NCBI GenBank assembly: GCA_010093705.1
Contig: MU006102.1
Location: 128,123-192,122 of the forward strand
Origin: Patellaria atrata CBS 101060
Lineage: Eukaryota > Ascomycota > Dothideomycetes > Patellariales > Patellariaceae
Direction of reading: 5' to 3'
Length of the DNA: 64,000 nucleotides
Shown: one piece after another, positions 9,270 to 20,600 of the stretch
Numbering within the stretch: the stretch's first letter is position 1
How the letters are laid out: the number at the start of each line of letters is the position of its first letter
The notes under the pieces: generated by a model
Databases searched by the model: none
What the model saw: the letters and a program-made list of their open reading frames with translations, nothing else
Told to the model about the DNA's origin: nothing
Translations under genes and position numbers: made by a program

Positions 9270-11405
9270 ATGCCGGCTGATAGACTTCTCAGTACTTTAC
9301 TGAGATCTTTACAGACGTACACGGATCAGCAGGATACTCCAAGGTCAGCTCCTCACTCTCCCCCATATTCCGTGCCAACAATCGTGTATCTGATACAAAG
9401 CAGACTACTTTCTACCGCAGCGACCCTGCTGACGACCTTAACGAATCCTCTTAATACCACTCTACTCACACGCCAGCTCCTTACAGCACCAGCACTCTGG
9501 GAACGCCCAGATGGCCTTCGATTATGTCTTCGATTCACGGGCGTGTTTCACTCCGCCGCGGTGATAATCGCAAATCATCACCTTGCCGTTCACGAAAACC
9601 GCGCAGAGCCTCCTAAACTGGGATATGCTTCTATCGGCGGCGGACTATCTTTGGAAGAATGGGTAAGAGCCGTAGTGAAAAGTGCAGATGATAACTCTTC
9701 GAGATGGAAACACCTCATGGTTCTTGGAGGGCTACTTATAGGATTTGAAAGTCAAGAACATTCGATGCTTTCAAATTCGCTGAGGTCGACCCTCAACAAG
9801 GCCTTAATACAAGCAACGAATCTGGCATTGGAAGAATCTAGGGGGGGGGAAGAGCTAGGGGCACAGTGTATCACTTTGGTGTTGAACCATTCCTTCCAAT
9901 ACATATCGGACAGCGAGAGGGCGAGATTAAACTATGATTTTCTGCTACCCGTTCTTGTTGGTACAACCTTTTTCTCTTCCGAAGGACTCCAGTCTGCATA
10001 CTTTATTGGCGCGATCGATCTTGATGTAGTAGAGGTTTCAGGGAACAAGTTCAATTGGCCGGAAACATCTTCATCGTATCAACAAATTCAGAGAATGGTA
10101 TCTCGTCCCTTATTTACCTCAATGGGCCCACTGTCGAGACTTATTGCACATGCGGTCGAGCACGTCCGCGATTCATGGCTGATCCAGACGCTGGTTGACG
10201 ATATAAATAACTTCGCCAAAGCTCTTACCACGCAATGGCGGCAGAACAAGCTATCCGAGATCGATATTTCTGAAGAAGCGGTATTTCTTCTCGAGGAGAC
10301 TACTAAGACAACTCTCCCCGGGCTTTGGAAAGCGTTGCAGACCGCTTTATTCTCTACTGTTATTGTTCTCAGAGCTGTCATAGGAAGAGTACTTGGTGAT
10401 CGAATATTAGCAGCGGACGGAGTTGCCCCGATCCTGGCCACCCAAACACTGCACACTCTTCGTAACTTATACTTCATTTCCTCACGTTTTGGGTCAAGTT
10501 CATTTTCGCAATACATCTTTGTCTACCTAACTGCGATGGATATACTAAGTCAGTACCACATCCAGTCGGACGCCTTCATCAAAGATATTCGCCCTATGGC
10601 TCTTGGAAATATCCCCAAGAATCCTCTCGATAGGTGTCTCGACCTATATTTCCTCAACACAGCCGAACATTTCACGCTCGTTCTACCCCAGAGCACAAAC
10701 GAGAATTTGCTCGTAGCGGCAGCAACTCCTTACCTTGCAGCCGGTGGGAATAATCATCTACTTCCGATTTTCGAAGCAGCGCATAGCGTTATGCTTGCCG
10801 TGCTATCGGCACCGCAAAGTGCAGAAATAACTGCTAGACACCTTCCATTTTACGTTGACGCTCTTTTCAAAATGTTCCCGGATAATCTTTCCTCTCGCCA
10901 GTTCCGTCTGGCATTCAAGACACTCGTAAGAGTTGCTACCCCGCCATCCCCCCTATCTGTTAGTCAGCCAGATCTGCCAGCTATATTGTTAGAGCTTGTA
11001 CACCACCGTGCGCTTCACGCGACGACAATTCCTCTGAAGCCGGATGCAGCTCTTGCAGCCAATCTTCCAGAAGATCCTTATACTCCGCTTTCGGAACAAG
11101 CTGTCTTAGCTTTGACCCTCATAGATGCTTTGCCGTTCCTAAGTTTACATCTACTGGAGGAATGGTTACCCGTCACCGGTGAGCTGATCAATAGTATTCC
11201 CCCTGAAGAGATGAAGCAAGCATGCCGGGAGCGCTTCTGGGAAATGCTTATTAGCGGAGAGATGGATGCAGAAAGGTCTCAGATATGTGTTGCGTGGTGG
11301 ACTACCCAAGGTGGAAGAGAGCTAGTTCTCTTCGGAGAACAGAAAAGTTATGTACCGATAATGAGTGGAGCTTTACTTTGCCAGGGAAGGGAGAGTAAGC
11401 TCTGA
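9270..11405 (+). CDS. PEX8: Peroxin 8, intraperoxisomal import factor
   Basis: Single-exon gene of 711 residues, made largely of helices as in the Pex8 family. The N-terminus MPADRLLSTLLRSLQTYT and the segment LTNPLNTTLLTRQLLTAPAL are typical of filamentous-fungal Pex8. The protein ends in Ser-Lys-Leu, a canonical type 1 peroxisomal targeting signal, which Pex8 proteins characteristically carry. Pex8 sits on the matrix face of the peroxisomal membrane. It links the docking complex (Pex13/14/17) to the RING complex (Pex2/10/12) and helps unload Pex5 cargo. The start is the first ATG of a long uninterrupted frame. A Gly run encoded by a G-rich stretch near 9842 is a possible polymorphic site. 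Confidence 0.88.
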   Translation: MPADRLLSTLLRSLQTYTDQQDTPRSAPHSPPYSVPTIVYLIQSRLLSTAATLLTTLTNPLNTTLLTRQLLTAPALWERPDGLRLCLRFTGVFHSAAVIIANHHLAVHENRAEPPKLGYASIGGGLSLEEWVRAVVKSADDNSSRWKHLMVLGGLLIGFESQEHSMLSNSLRSTLNKALIQATNLALEESRGGEELGAQCITLVLNHSFQYISDSERARLNYDFLLPVLVGTTFFSSEGLQSAYFIGAIDLDVVEVSGNKFNWPETSSSYQQIQRMVSRPLFTSMGPLSRLIAHAVEHVRDSWLIQTLVDDINNFAKALTTQWRQNKLSEIDISEEAVFLLEETTKTTLPGLWKALQTALFSTVIVLRAVIGRVLGDRILAADGVAPILATQTLHTLRNLYFISSRFGSSSFSQYIFVYLTAMDILSQYHIQSDAFIKDIRPMALGNIPKNPLDRCLDLYFLNTAEHFTLVLPQSTNENLLVAAATPYLAAGGNNHLLPIFEAAHSVMLAVLSAPQSAEITARHLPFYVDALFKMFPDNLSSRQFRLAFKTLVRVATPPSPLSVSQPDLPAILLELVHHRALHATTIPLKPDAALAANLPEDPYTPLSEQAVLALTLIDALPFLSLHLLEEWLPVTGELINSIPPEEMKQACRERFWEMLISGEMDAERSQICVAWWTTQGGRELVLFGEQKSYVPIMSGALLCQGRESKL

Positions 11406-12630
11406 TTGAGGACATTGTGCTATCTATGCTGCTACTACAAGCAGGTGATATTGAGTAACGTCGAAGCTAAGCCGCAGTAAGGTATCCATAGGAGCTTGAT
11501 ATAGACTTGATGACTATAGTGACTTCTGATCACTCAAACACTTCAGAAACTGAAAGGCTGACTATTTCTTGACATGATCTTGAGGGTCATGGTGTCCCTC
11601 CTGAAGATACCCACCCACCGGCACCTTGCTCTATTGGGATTGCCATGTTGGTATGGAAGGCCTGGGCTCAAAATGTAGCCTTTCATCATTGGCGTCACAT
11701 ACACAGACTAGGAATGTCGAACATATTTGATTTACGCTTATCTATTTGTGTACCATGGTGGAGTAGGAGAGGAAGATGGGTATGTTCCATTATGACGTGT
11801 GTAGGATAGATCTCTGCTGGTAACAGCATATTTTCATGCATGTTTACAATGCATGATAGATATCCCGATATAATACTTCATAGGTTTGTCATCAACCTTT
11901 TCGGGGTTTTATCGGCACTTGAGTTTCGATAGAAAGAGTTAAGTGGGAGGCATCGTCTCAACCTAAGCACATTCTGAAATTGACGGAAGCTCGGGTATGC
12001 CATTTCAATTGATGAAGTAGCTATTATAAGGATTCCTACCACAATTGACATCGAATTGTTTATCTTTATCAGTTCTGCTTGTGACGTGATCAGTCTGATA
12101 AGGTGTTAACTAAGGTACCTTATAATATCCCAAAAGCAGAAAAAGAGATAAAGAGTAAGGGCGGGGACAAATTTTCCATGATATCGATAATATTTTGATC
12201 TGTTAACTCCAAGCTACAGTAACACCAATTGAAGTTTTAGTTCTAACGTTAATATTAATCTTCTGTCAAAAAAATCGACAGAAAATTTCTGTGTGTGCAT
12301 GATATATTTCTGATGCAAGGCGTGCATGGAGAGAAATGCAGCGATAGATCTACATGAGGCCGAGATGACTTGCCAACGAAATGATTGGTTGTCAACTAGA
12401 TAAAAGAAAAAACTGTTGCATCTTTCCATCTAAAACAGCTTAGCTTCTTTATGACGCTAGAATTTCGTTCAAAACCCACCAGAGTTGCCCACCTCACCAA
12501 CTCACCACCTCAAAATCTCCACCCACAATCTTTCTTTGCACACTCGATATCTTCTGTTCACTTGCACCAATTCTTGAGGCTACTGCCTCCAATACCCTAT
12601 AACTGAACGTCCGCATAATCTCCAGCGTCT
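11406..12630. other. Intergenic region and CPA1 5' leader
   Basis: No gene seen between PEX8 and the attenuator uORF. The last 150 bp is C/A-rich with several ACCACC/CTCACC words, as in long fungal 5' UTRs, and probably holds the CPA1 promoter and transcription start. Confidence 0.55.
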
Positions 12631-12934
12631 ATGCCCGGACGTGCTGCTACTGTTTTCACGAGTCAGGGTAAGCCATCTCTTCCATTATCATCTCCAATGT
12701 GTCATTCATGATAAGATTTGACTCCGGGCTTCAACGCAACGATAGCATATCCCTTTACTTTAACCTACATCGTAGACGACATCATGGCTAACTATATTAT
12801 TATAGATTATATTTCTGGTACGCTCTTTGTCCTTGTTTCACATCAGGACTCACCCTCGTGATCTAATGCTATCCAACTCAAACATGCTAACTAACCACTC
12901 TTTAGACCACCTCTGGAAAGCTTCTGGAAATTAA
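12631..12934 (+). CDS. Arginine attenuator peptide uORF (three exons)
   Basis: Joining 12631-12667, 12806-12817 and 12906-12934 gives a 25-residue peptide plus stop. Its middle reads VFTSQDYISDHLWKA, which matches the conserved arginine attenuator peptide of fungal CPA1/arg-2 leaders. The Asp at position 13 corresponds to the Asp12 that is required for arginine-dependent ribosome stalling in Neurospora. Both introns have good signals: GTAAGC...TTATAG with GGCTAAC upstream, and GTACGC...TTTAG with TGCTAAC upstream. The middle exon is only 12 nt. The uORF stop lies 60 nt before the CPA1 ATG. By analogy, high arginine stalls the terminating ribosome, blocks scanning to CPA1 and can trigger mRNA decay. 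Confidence 0.92.
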
Positions 12935-12994
12935 ACGAAGCCTTAGCATTATACAAATCCAATCTGGTCTATCCAAGACCACTTTACACACACG

Positions 12995-14431
12995 ATGCTA
13001 TTCAAACTCGTCAAGCCAACGGCATTCAAGCCGATCGCGCCGTTGAGGGGATTGCCCAAAATCGGAGCACAAGCCCGCTACTTAGCTACCGTCCATAATG
13101 GACAACCAGGTGACTTCAGGGGACGAAAGGCTACCACGTCTTCGGAACGAGCCACCTTAACTATCAGGAATTGCCCCAATATTTTCTCTGGAAAGTCCTT
13201 TGGTGCGAAAACGAACGTATCTGGCGAGGCTGTGTTTACAACTTCCTTGGTTGGGTATCCAGAGTCGATGACCGATCCATCGTATCGAGGTCAAATTCTG
13301 GTATTCACACAGCCTCTTATCGGCAATTACGGTGTGCCCTCCGCCGACAGGGATGAATTCGGCCTACTCCGTTGGTTCGAATCTCCAAATATTCAGGCAG
13401 CTGGTATCATCGTTGCCGATGTTGCTGCCCAGCACAGCCATTGGACCGCTGTTGAAGGGCTTGGTGATTGGTGTGCAAGGGAGGGTGTTCCAGCAGTTAC
13501 TGGTGTCGACACTCGTGCCATTGTGACCTATCTTCGAGAACAGGGTTCGTCTCTGGCCCGTATCACCATCGGAGAGGAATATGATGCCGATGAGGATGAG
13601 GCGTTTGTTGATCCAGAGTCTATTAACCTTGTGCGCAGGGTGAGCACCAAAGCCCCGTTCCACATCCCATCACCCAATGGTGATATGCACGTTGCATTGA
13701 TCGATTGTGGCGTCAAAGAGAACATCATCAGAAGCATCGTTAAACGTGGTGCCAGCGTTACATGCTTTCCATACGATTATCCCATTCACAAGATTGCTCA
13801 CCACTTCGACGGTGTATTCATCTCGAATGGGCCTGGAGACCCTACCCACTGCCAAGAAACCGTATATCATCTTCGTAAATTGATGGACACTTCACAAATT
13901 CCTGTCATGGGCATCTGTCTAGGTCATCAGTTGTTAGCTTTAGCGACTGGAGCTAGGACTACAAAGCTGCTATATGGAAATCGGGCCCATAATATCCCCG
14001 CTTTGGACCTTACAACCGGGCGTTGCCACATTACTAGTCAGAATCACGGTTACGCCGTGGATGCCAGTACTCTTCATCCCGATTTTAAAGAGTATTTCGT
14101 GAACTTGAATGACAGCAGCAATGAAGGCATGATTCACAAGTCTCGCCCTATTTTCAGCACGCAGTTCCATCCAGAGGCAAAAGGAGGTCCATTGGATTCC
14201 TCTTACCTCTTCGATGCGTACATTGAGAACGTCAAGGTCTACAAGGACAGTTTGCGTAATCTAGAGCCGAATCGTGATAGTCGACCTAGTCCCCTCTTGA
14301 TTGATCTCCTATCCAAGGAGAGGGTTGGTGTAGCGCCTAGGATCCCCCAGTATCGGGAGCATGCGGAGAAGGCGGATGTTATAGCGGCAGTAGGAAGCTC
14401 AGCTACACAGATGGCTGCTACTGCTGCTTGA
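12995..14431 (+). CDS. CPA1: Arginine-specific carbamoyl-phosphate synthase, small subunit
   Basis: Intronless coding part, 478 residues. The first about 30 residues are basic and lack acidic residues ([20 protein letters not shown]), a likely mitochondrial presequence. The CPSase small-chain domain follows ([23 protein letters not shown]). The class I glutamine amidotransferase domain has SNGPGDP, the nucleophile Cys308 in [16 protein letters not shown], and the His-Glu pair in FHPEAKGGP. The enzyme splits glutamine and passes ammonia to the large subunit to make carbamoyl phosphate for ornithine transcarbamylase in arginine synthesis. The upstream attenuator uORF makes its translation arginine-repressible and strongly supports the identity. 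Confidence 0.96.
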   Translation: MLFKLVKPTAFKPIAPLRGLPKIGAQARYLATVHNGQPGDFRGRKATTSSERATLTIRNCPNIFSGKSFGAKTNVSGEAVFTTSLVGYPESMTDPSYRGQILVFTQPLIGNYGVPSADRDEFGLLRWFESPNIQAAGIIVADVAAQHSHWTAVEGLGDWCAREGVPAVTGVDTRAIVTYLREQGSSLARITIGEEYDADEDEAFVDPESINLVRRVSTKAPFHIPSPNGDMHVALIDCGVKENIIRSIVKRGASVTCFPYDYPIHKIAHHFDGVFISNGPGDPTHCQETVYHLRKLMDTSQIPVMGICLGHQLLALATGARTTKLLYGNRAHNIPALDLTTGRCHITSQNHGYAVDASTLHPDFKEYFVNLNDSSNEGMIHKSRPIFSTQFHPEAKGGPLDSSYLFDAYIENVKVYKDSLRNLEPNRDSRPSPLLIDLLSKERVGVAPRIPQYREHAEKADVIAAVGSSATQMAATAA

Positions 14432-15133
14432 ATGCTATATGATATCATTGGGGGTGGACTTAGTTATGCAATGGGAAATCTGGGAGGTGTTTCTGGTTTC
14501 ATATTCATAGTCAATACGGTAATTAGCTTCAAATTTCAATACAGATGTTAATCATGTTCGCAAGTGATATTGCCGTATTGTCGCGCGTTCAGGGGTCATC
14601 TCAAGGAAAATATATATGGGAAAGGCGCAGGAACTTGGAATGTTGGCAGTATCTATCTAACAGTACACCTTGGGATTAAGAAGGTACCGCTAGCGAAAAA
14701 GACTGCTCGTTGTTCTGGGCACCTTGTAATGGTCAAAAACTCATGAGAAGGAGTATGTGACGATAAGGATTGATGCCGGTGGAGTTGTTATATTGGGGGG
14801 TGTACTTTTTGTCTACGTGAGCTTTCATTTTTGCACTTATTGTTGGATCGAGATGATATACTACAAAATGATATCATTATATGTTGTGGAGCTCTATAAC
14901 CCAGTATGATTTCCTATCATAGAGTCTACGGAAATGAAATGGATAATATTCCACAGCAGTATCCAGTATTATTGGGAAGAGAAAAACGGGAGGTTCGACA
15001 AATCTACAGAAATTTTATAAGGTGTTCGTAATCACGTGCGTGGGATATCTTGGCGTTTCTTTAGCCGTCAACTCGAACTTTTTATTTCGAAGTATCTAAT
15101 CTCCATTCGCGATCCCCAAACAAGTGTAATGAG
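14432..15133. other. Intergenic region between CPA1 and mL46
   Basis: Holds the CPA1 3' UTR and the mL46 promoter. No gene, repeat or RNA seen; the sequence is AT-rich near 14840-15020. Confidence 0.6.
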
Positions 15134-16306
15134 ATGAGCGTGCAGAGGAGCACAAGGCAATTTGCTTCAAGATCTTGTGAATTTTCTATCCAAACAACCA
15201 ATCGATCAAAATACTGACACTTTTCCAGTTTGGTCATCCCTATCACAGAACCCATCAATATGTACCTCCTGCCTAGTCACCATCTCACAACGACGGCACG
15301 CATCTGCCACCGCCGTCGCAATCGCAGAAGATAACTCAACCCCTCCGCAAACCACCCACATCCCCCCGGTCTCCGAAGCAGCCTCACCCAAAACCGCCTA
15401 CCAGCTCCGCGCCGGCGTCGTCCTCTCCCGCCCCCCCCAGATAACCCGCGACCTCACACCGTTCGAGAAATCTTTCTTCCTCTACCAGCGTCGGTTGAAC
15501 GAACGTCTCGCCCTCCCCTTCACCCGCTACTTCTACTTCAAAAAGGACACGCCGGCCGATGTGGATTGGAAGCGCAAGATTAAGACGCGGCTGACGCCGG
15601 CGAGGGATATCGGCGTGTATAATCCGTATAGCAAGGAGGGATGGCATGATGAGTTGTTGGTTGGGGATAGAACCAGCGAGGTGGAGAGTCAGGTGGAGGC
15701 GTTGTTGAAGGATGCGGAGGTCGAGGCGGTGGGAGATAAGGATGCTCAAGAACAGGAGCAAGTAGGGGGGGGAAAGAAGGAGGCTGTGGAACGTCCGATG
15801 CCGAGGGAAACGGAAGCGGATCGGAAGGGAGATGTGAGGAGTTTAGATCGGAAGTTGGCAAGGACGTTGTACTTGTTGGTGAAGGATAAAACGGGGAGGT
15901 GGTGTTTTCCCAGCGATCGACTCGTGGGGAAGGAGATTCTGCATCTGGTCAGTTGGTTGGGTTCGATTGGATCTGACGGTGTGGCTAATGTTGTTTGTTA
16001 TAGGCTGCGGAGAGGATTATTGTCCAAGCTGGAGGGATCAATATGAACACCTGGGTCGTGGGCAATGCTCCAGTTGGACACTACAGTCGCCCCTTCAGGA
16101 CCCCGGTCGTTGATTCCGCGAAGGGCATCGAAGAGTTAGGCGAGAAGGTTTTCTTCATGAAGGCACGCATACTGGCTGGGCAAGCGAACTTGAAAGAGAA
16201 CGCCCTGGAACTGACGGATTTCCAGTGGTTGGCGAAGGAGGAGATTGAGGGCATCGTGACGCCGGAGTATTGGAGCGATGTTAAGAACATGCTAGCGACG
16301 CGGTAG
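15134..16306 (+). CDS. MRPL17: Mitochondrial large-subunit ribosomal protein mL46
   Basis: Modelled as exons 15134-15176, 15229-15947 and 16004-16306, giving 354 residues. Splicing the first exon places MSVQRSTRQFASRSF upstream of the main body, a good mitochondrial targeting sequence that unspliced reading would miss. The body starts around AYQLRAGVVLSRPPQITRDL and TPFEKSFFLYQRRLNERLALP, typical of fungal MRPL17/mL46. It ends in a Nudix-like fold segment with YSRPF and VFFMKARILAG. mL46 sits in the central protuberance of the mitoribosome. Part of the middle (around residues 180-230) is a low-complexity Glu/Lys/Gly insertion. It is convergent with CRIPT. Confidence 0.88.
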
Positions 16307-16670
16307 ATGCTGTGATATAATGGGGTTAGGATGGGAAGGAAAATATTGTAGATTATTGTAGAAAAGAAATTTGTATTATTCGCATATGATCAACATCATA
16401 TCTTTCTGGCATTGTTACATCGTCTGTGGCTGAATGTAGGCGTATAGCAGAACCATATGCCTTGGGACTTGGCTGTACAGCCTCATGGCGTGTTTGCTCG
16501 CCAGTATGCCATGAGTGTACAGCAATCGTACCGTACAATCTCCTATAAACTCCCAACCCTAGCCAAAATATGATCCATTCTTTCACCCAACGCCGTCGCT
16601 ATGCATCGCACTCACCATTAACCCCATAGCCCATAACTCTATCCGTACCAAATGCTCTAACCTTTTTCCG
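16307..16670. other. Convergent 3' region with an inverted repeat
   Basis: 364 bp between the mL46 and CRIPT stop codons. It contains the near-perfect inverted repeat at 16472-16523 and a further GTACCGTAC word just after it. No gene seen. Confidence 0.6.
16472..16523. terminator. Inverted repeat between convergent genes
   Basis: The left arm GCTGTACAGCCTCATGGC (16472-16489) pairs with the right arm GCCATGAGTGTACAGC (16508-16523), with two unpaired bases and an 18-nt loop. The GTACA words in the arms match other intergenic sites in the window. It lies between two 3' ends, so it could form a hairpin in either transcript's 3' UTR. A terminator role is only a guess. Confidence 0.45.
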
Positions 16671-17077
16671 CTACTTGTTTGAAAACTTCTGGCCCTCCAC
16701 AACCAGTGCCTTGCTAGAAGCCTTACTCATGTTCTTCCCGCAAATCGTGCACGCATTCTTGCTATATGCGCATCGTTGACAAAACTTGTGGCCCTGGGTC
16801 GTCCGGGTCTTGCATCCGTCGCAGTTACTGGAGATTTGTAATAATGGGTTTTTGGCGGGTTTGGTGAGGAGCTTGCTCTACGGATCGTCGTGTTAGCTCC
16901 GTGGCCTCGATTACGAGGAGGAACCTATGGAGGGGATCATACCTTGCTGACACCCGTGGTGCCCAAGGTTGGCCCTTTTCCAGCGCTGGGGAGGGTGTAG
17001 CTGTCTGTTTTCTTCTTTACGGCGGGTGTTGCGAGTTGGGTGCGTTGTTGGTTCTTTGCGCATTTGGTGCAGACCAT
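16671..17077 (-). CDS. CRIPT: CRIPT homologue, small Cys-rich protein
   Basis: Two exons, 17077-16943 and 16877-16671, give 113 residues. The N-terminus MVCTKCAKNQQRTQLATP carries the first CxxC. The second exon has NCDGCKTRTTQGHKFCQRCA followed by ACTICGKNM, giving the three further CxxC pairs expected of CRIPT. A C-terminal tail extends past the usual CGK end. Animal CRIPT was named for binding PDZ domains of PSD-95 and has been connected with the minor spliceosome. The fungal protein is likely a zinc-stabilised nuclear or cytosolic factor whose partner is unknown. The intron has a GTATGA donor and a CCGTAG acceptor. Confidence 0.88.
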
Positions 17078-17661
17078 TATGGACGCAGAAGGGGCTTTGG
17101 GCGGTGGATCTTGTGGAGATATTGTGCGATTTCTTCTACGAGGATGGTGACGGTCGGTTTTGTGGTGTTTCTGTACAGATATTCTACACCTTGAAATGAC
17201 GAAGTAGTGTCCGTCCGAGCTTCACGCCGCGCCTCTCCCTCCTTCAGCACTCCAGGTCCCCGTCAGGGTCTTGGCATTGAACCCTAACATCTTTCTGGCA
17301 GACTAACTACACTTGCTTGTCACCAATTTGACCTTGTTTACGAAACTCCCCCGAGAATGCGTTAAGATACTTTCTTTCTCCAAATCGCGCCTAGAGCCCG
17401 TAACTCAAACGTCCCTCCTTGGATCCCTCCGAGATCCCACAGCTCGTGTTTGAAACTCGAAACTAGTAAGCTTGGAGGCTGTGTCTGCAAACCGCATCAC
17501 CACTTTATTTTAGGATACCAAGGTTCCACAGCGATACGTATACGCAATACTTGATACAAAGCAAGAGTGAACTGGCGTCTTTCGGTCCCTTCTTTTCTGG
17601 ATGATTCGGCCGCCTTCACCCTTTGTCGAGCGATCGATTCAAAGAAAAGCACCCGGCGGGA
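17078..17661. promoter_or_regulatory. Divergent region between CRIPT and flippase genes
   Basis: 584 bp between divergent starts, so it holds both promoters and the flippase 5' leader. No specific sites are recognised. Confidence 0.5.
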
Positions 17662-20600
17662 ATGGCAGGTAGGCCGCAAGGAGGTCATACCTCTGGAAAC
17701 AGTTACAATGAGGACCTCCTCCTAGACTTGGATGATTCTCGACCTACATATTATTCTGGGCAACGACCGCCTACGAATGATGAGGACCTGTTACGGCAGT
17801 ATGATATAGACGATTCAGATAATGCGCTCCAGCACCGGCCATCGATATCTTATGATAACTTTGTTGGAGGAAGAGCACCTCCTCCGGGTCTCCCTGGTGG
17901 GCCTGGCGCTCCACCCACAGGCCCTTCACCATACATGTCTTCGGACCGAGGGAGGGCATATTCGCAGACTTCGGACCTTCACAATTACCAGCGCTATTCA
18001 GACGCGGATAACTTTCCCGAGGATGATCAGTCTATGCAAGGATATTATGCGGCAGGGGGGATTCCGGATCCAGAAACATCTGGAATTGGGCGTTCTGGGA
18101 CGAAATCGAAGAATAGGAATAGTATTATGAGTTTAGGGGGCGGTTTGATGGGGAGGGTTAAAAATCAGCTGGGGATGGGGCCAGAATACTCAGAGATGGA
18201 CGTTCCTTTGCGGGAAGCAGGCGCACGACCGGATAGTGGAGTAGCCTCAGTGGGATCGAAAAAGAAATTTGATGCGGGCAAATTCAAGTTTGGCTTTGGT
18301 GGAGGGAAACCAGACCCCTCGACTCTAGGACCCCGGATCATACATTTGAACAACCCACCTGCCAATTCCGCGAACAAATACGTGGACAATCATATCTCTA
18401 CCGCCAAGTACAACTTCGCTACCTTCCTCCCCAAATTTCTCTTCGAACAGTTCTCAAAATACGCTAACTTGTTCTTCTTGTTTACCGCAATCCTACAACA
18501 AATCCCTAATATTTCACCGACCAATAGATATACCACCATTGTCCCACTTGGAATAGTGTTGATGGTGTCAGCTATCAAAGAATATGTCGAAGACTGGCGG
18601 CGGAAGGTTTCGGATCAAAGTTTGAATAACTCGAAGGCGCGTGTGCTGAAGGGATCTACTTTTCAAGATACTAAATGGATCAATGTGGCCGTCGGCGATA
18701 TCATTCGAGTTGAATCCGAGGAACCCTTTCCAGCGGACATAGTGCTTCTAGCTAGCTCGGAACCGGAAGGTCTTTGCTATATTGAAACCGCAAATTTAGA
18801 CGGAGAAACAAATTTAAAGATCAAGCAGGCAATTCCGGAAACCGCAAATCTAGTAAGTTCCAGTGAGCTCGGCAGACTTGGTGGCAGAATCCGTTCGGAG
18901 CAACCGAATAGTAGTCTGTATACGTATGAAGCTACTTTGAAGATGCAGCAGGGAGGTGGTGAGAGGGAACTTCCTCTTGCCCCTGATCAATTGCTGCTAA
19001 GAGGAGCGACCCTTCGTAATACACCGTGGATCCATGGTGTAGTTGTTTTCACTGGTCATCAAACAAAACTCATGCGAAATGCAACGGCAACACCTATCAA
19101 GAAAACAGCCGTCGAGAGAATGGTCAACAGGCAGATTCTTATGCTTGGTGCTATTCTTATTAGCTTAAGTCTCATCAGTTCTATCGGCGATCTTATAATT
19201 AGACAGACAGCTAGCCACAAGCTTGCGTATCTGTACTATGGGGCAAATAATGTTCCGAAACAGTTCTTTTCGGATATCTTCACCTACTGGGTTTTATATT
19301 CTAATCTTGTACCCATTTCTCTTTTCGTCACGATCGAGATCGTAAAGTACTACCAAGCTTATCTCATCGATTCTGACTTGGATATCTATTATGATAAAAC
19401 GGATACACCTGCTAACTGTCGCACTTCTTCCCTTGTCGAAGAGCTAGGTCAGATTGAGTACATCTTCTCAGATAAGACTGGAACGCTTACTTGCAATATG
19501 ATGGAATTCAGACAATGTTCAATAGCGGGCATTCAATATGGCGAGGATGTGCCTGAAGATCGAAGGGCAACCACTCAAGACGGGATGGAAGTTGGTATAC
19601 ATGACTTTAAGAAGCTAAGCGAGAACCTCAAAAGTCATCAAAGCCGCGAAGTTATTAACCAGTTCTTGACGCTCTTATCGACTTGTCATACGGTTATTCC
19701 TGAGAAGAAAGGCGAAAAGTTGGAAGACATCAAGTATCAAGCTGCCTCCCCGGACGAAGGAGCATTGGTAGAAGGCGCCGTTATGTTGGGATACCGATTC
19801 ATTGCTAGAAAGCCTCGTGCGGTAACCATTCTAGTGGATGGCAGGGAACAAGACTTTGAACTGCTTGCCGTTTGCGAATTCAATTCTACCAGGAAGAGGA
19901 TGTCAACAATCTTCAGATGTCCAGATGGTAGGATAAGATGTTACTGCAAGGGTGCAGATACGGTCATTTTGGAGCGACTACATAAAGACAACTCCATTGT
20001 CGAAACGACACTCCAGCATCTAGAAGAATATGCTGCTGATGGTCTGCGGACGCTATGTTTGGCCATGAGAGAAATTCCAGAGTCCGAGTTTCAAGAATGG
20101 TGGAAGGTTTTCAACACTGCGCAAACAACTGTTGGTGGTAATCGTGCGGAAGAGCTTGACAAAGCTGCTGAGATTATTGAACACAATTTTACGCTTCTTG
20201 GTGCTACCGCTATTGAAGATAAGCTTCAAGATGGAGTCCCCGATACCATCCATACTCTACAGACTGCTGGTATTAAAGTATGGGTCTTGACCGGCGATAG
20301 GCAAGAGACTGCCATCAATATTGGCATGAGTTGTAAACTTATTAGTGAGGATATGACGCTGCTTATTGTCAATGAAGATAATGCCGTAGATACGCGACAA
20401 AATCTAGAGAAGAAGCTCAATGCAATCAGAAGTCAGACGGCCGGTGGGATTGAGATGGAAACACTAGCGCTTGTTATTGATGGAAAATCTCTCACTTTTG
20501 CTCTAGAGAGGGATATGGAAAAGATGTTTCTTGATTTGGCTATTATGTGTAAGGCGGTTATCTGCTGGTAAGGTGCCTGAAATTACCCCTTCGTTCCATA

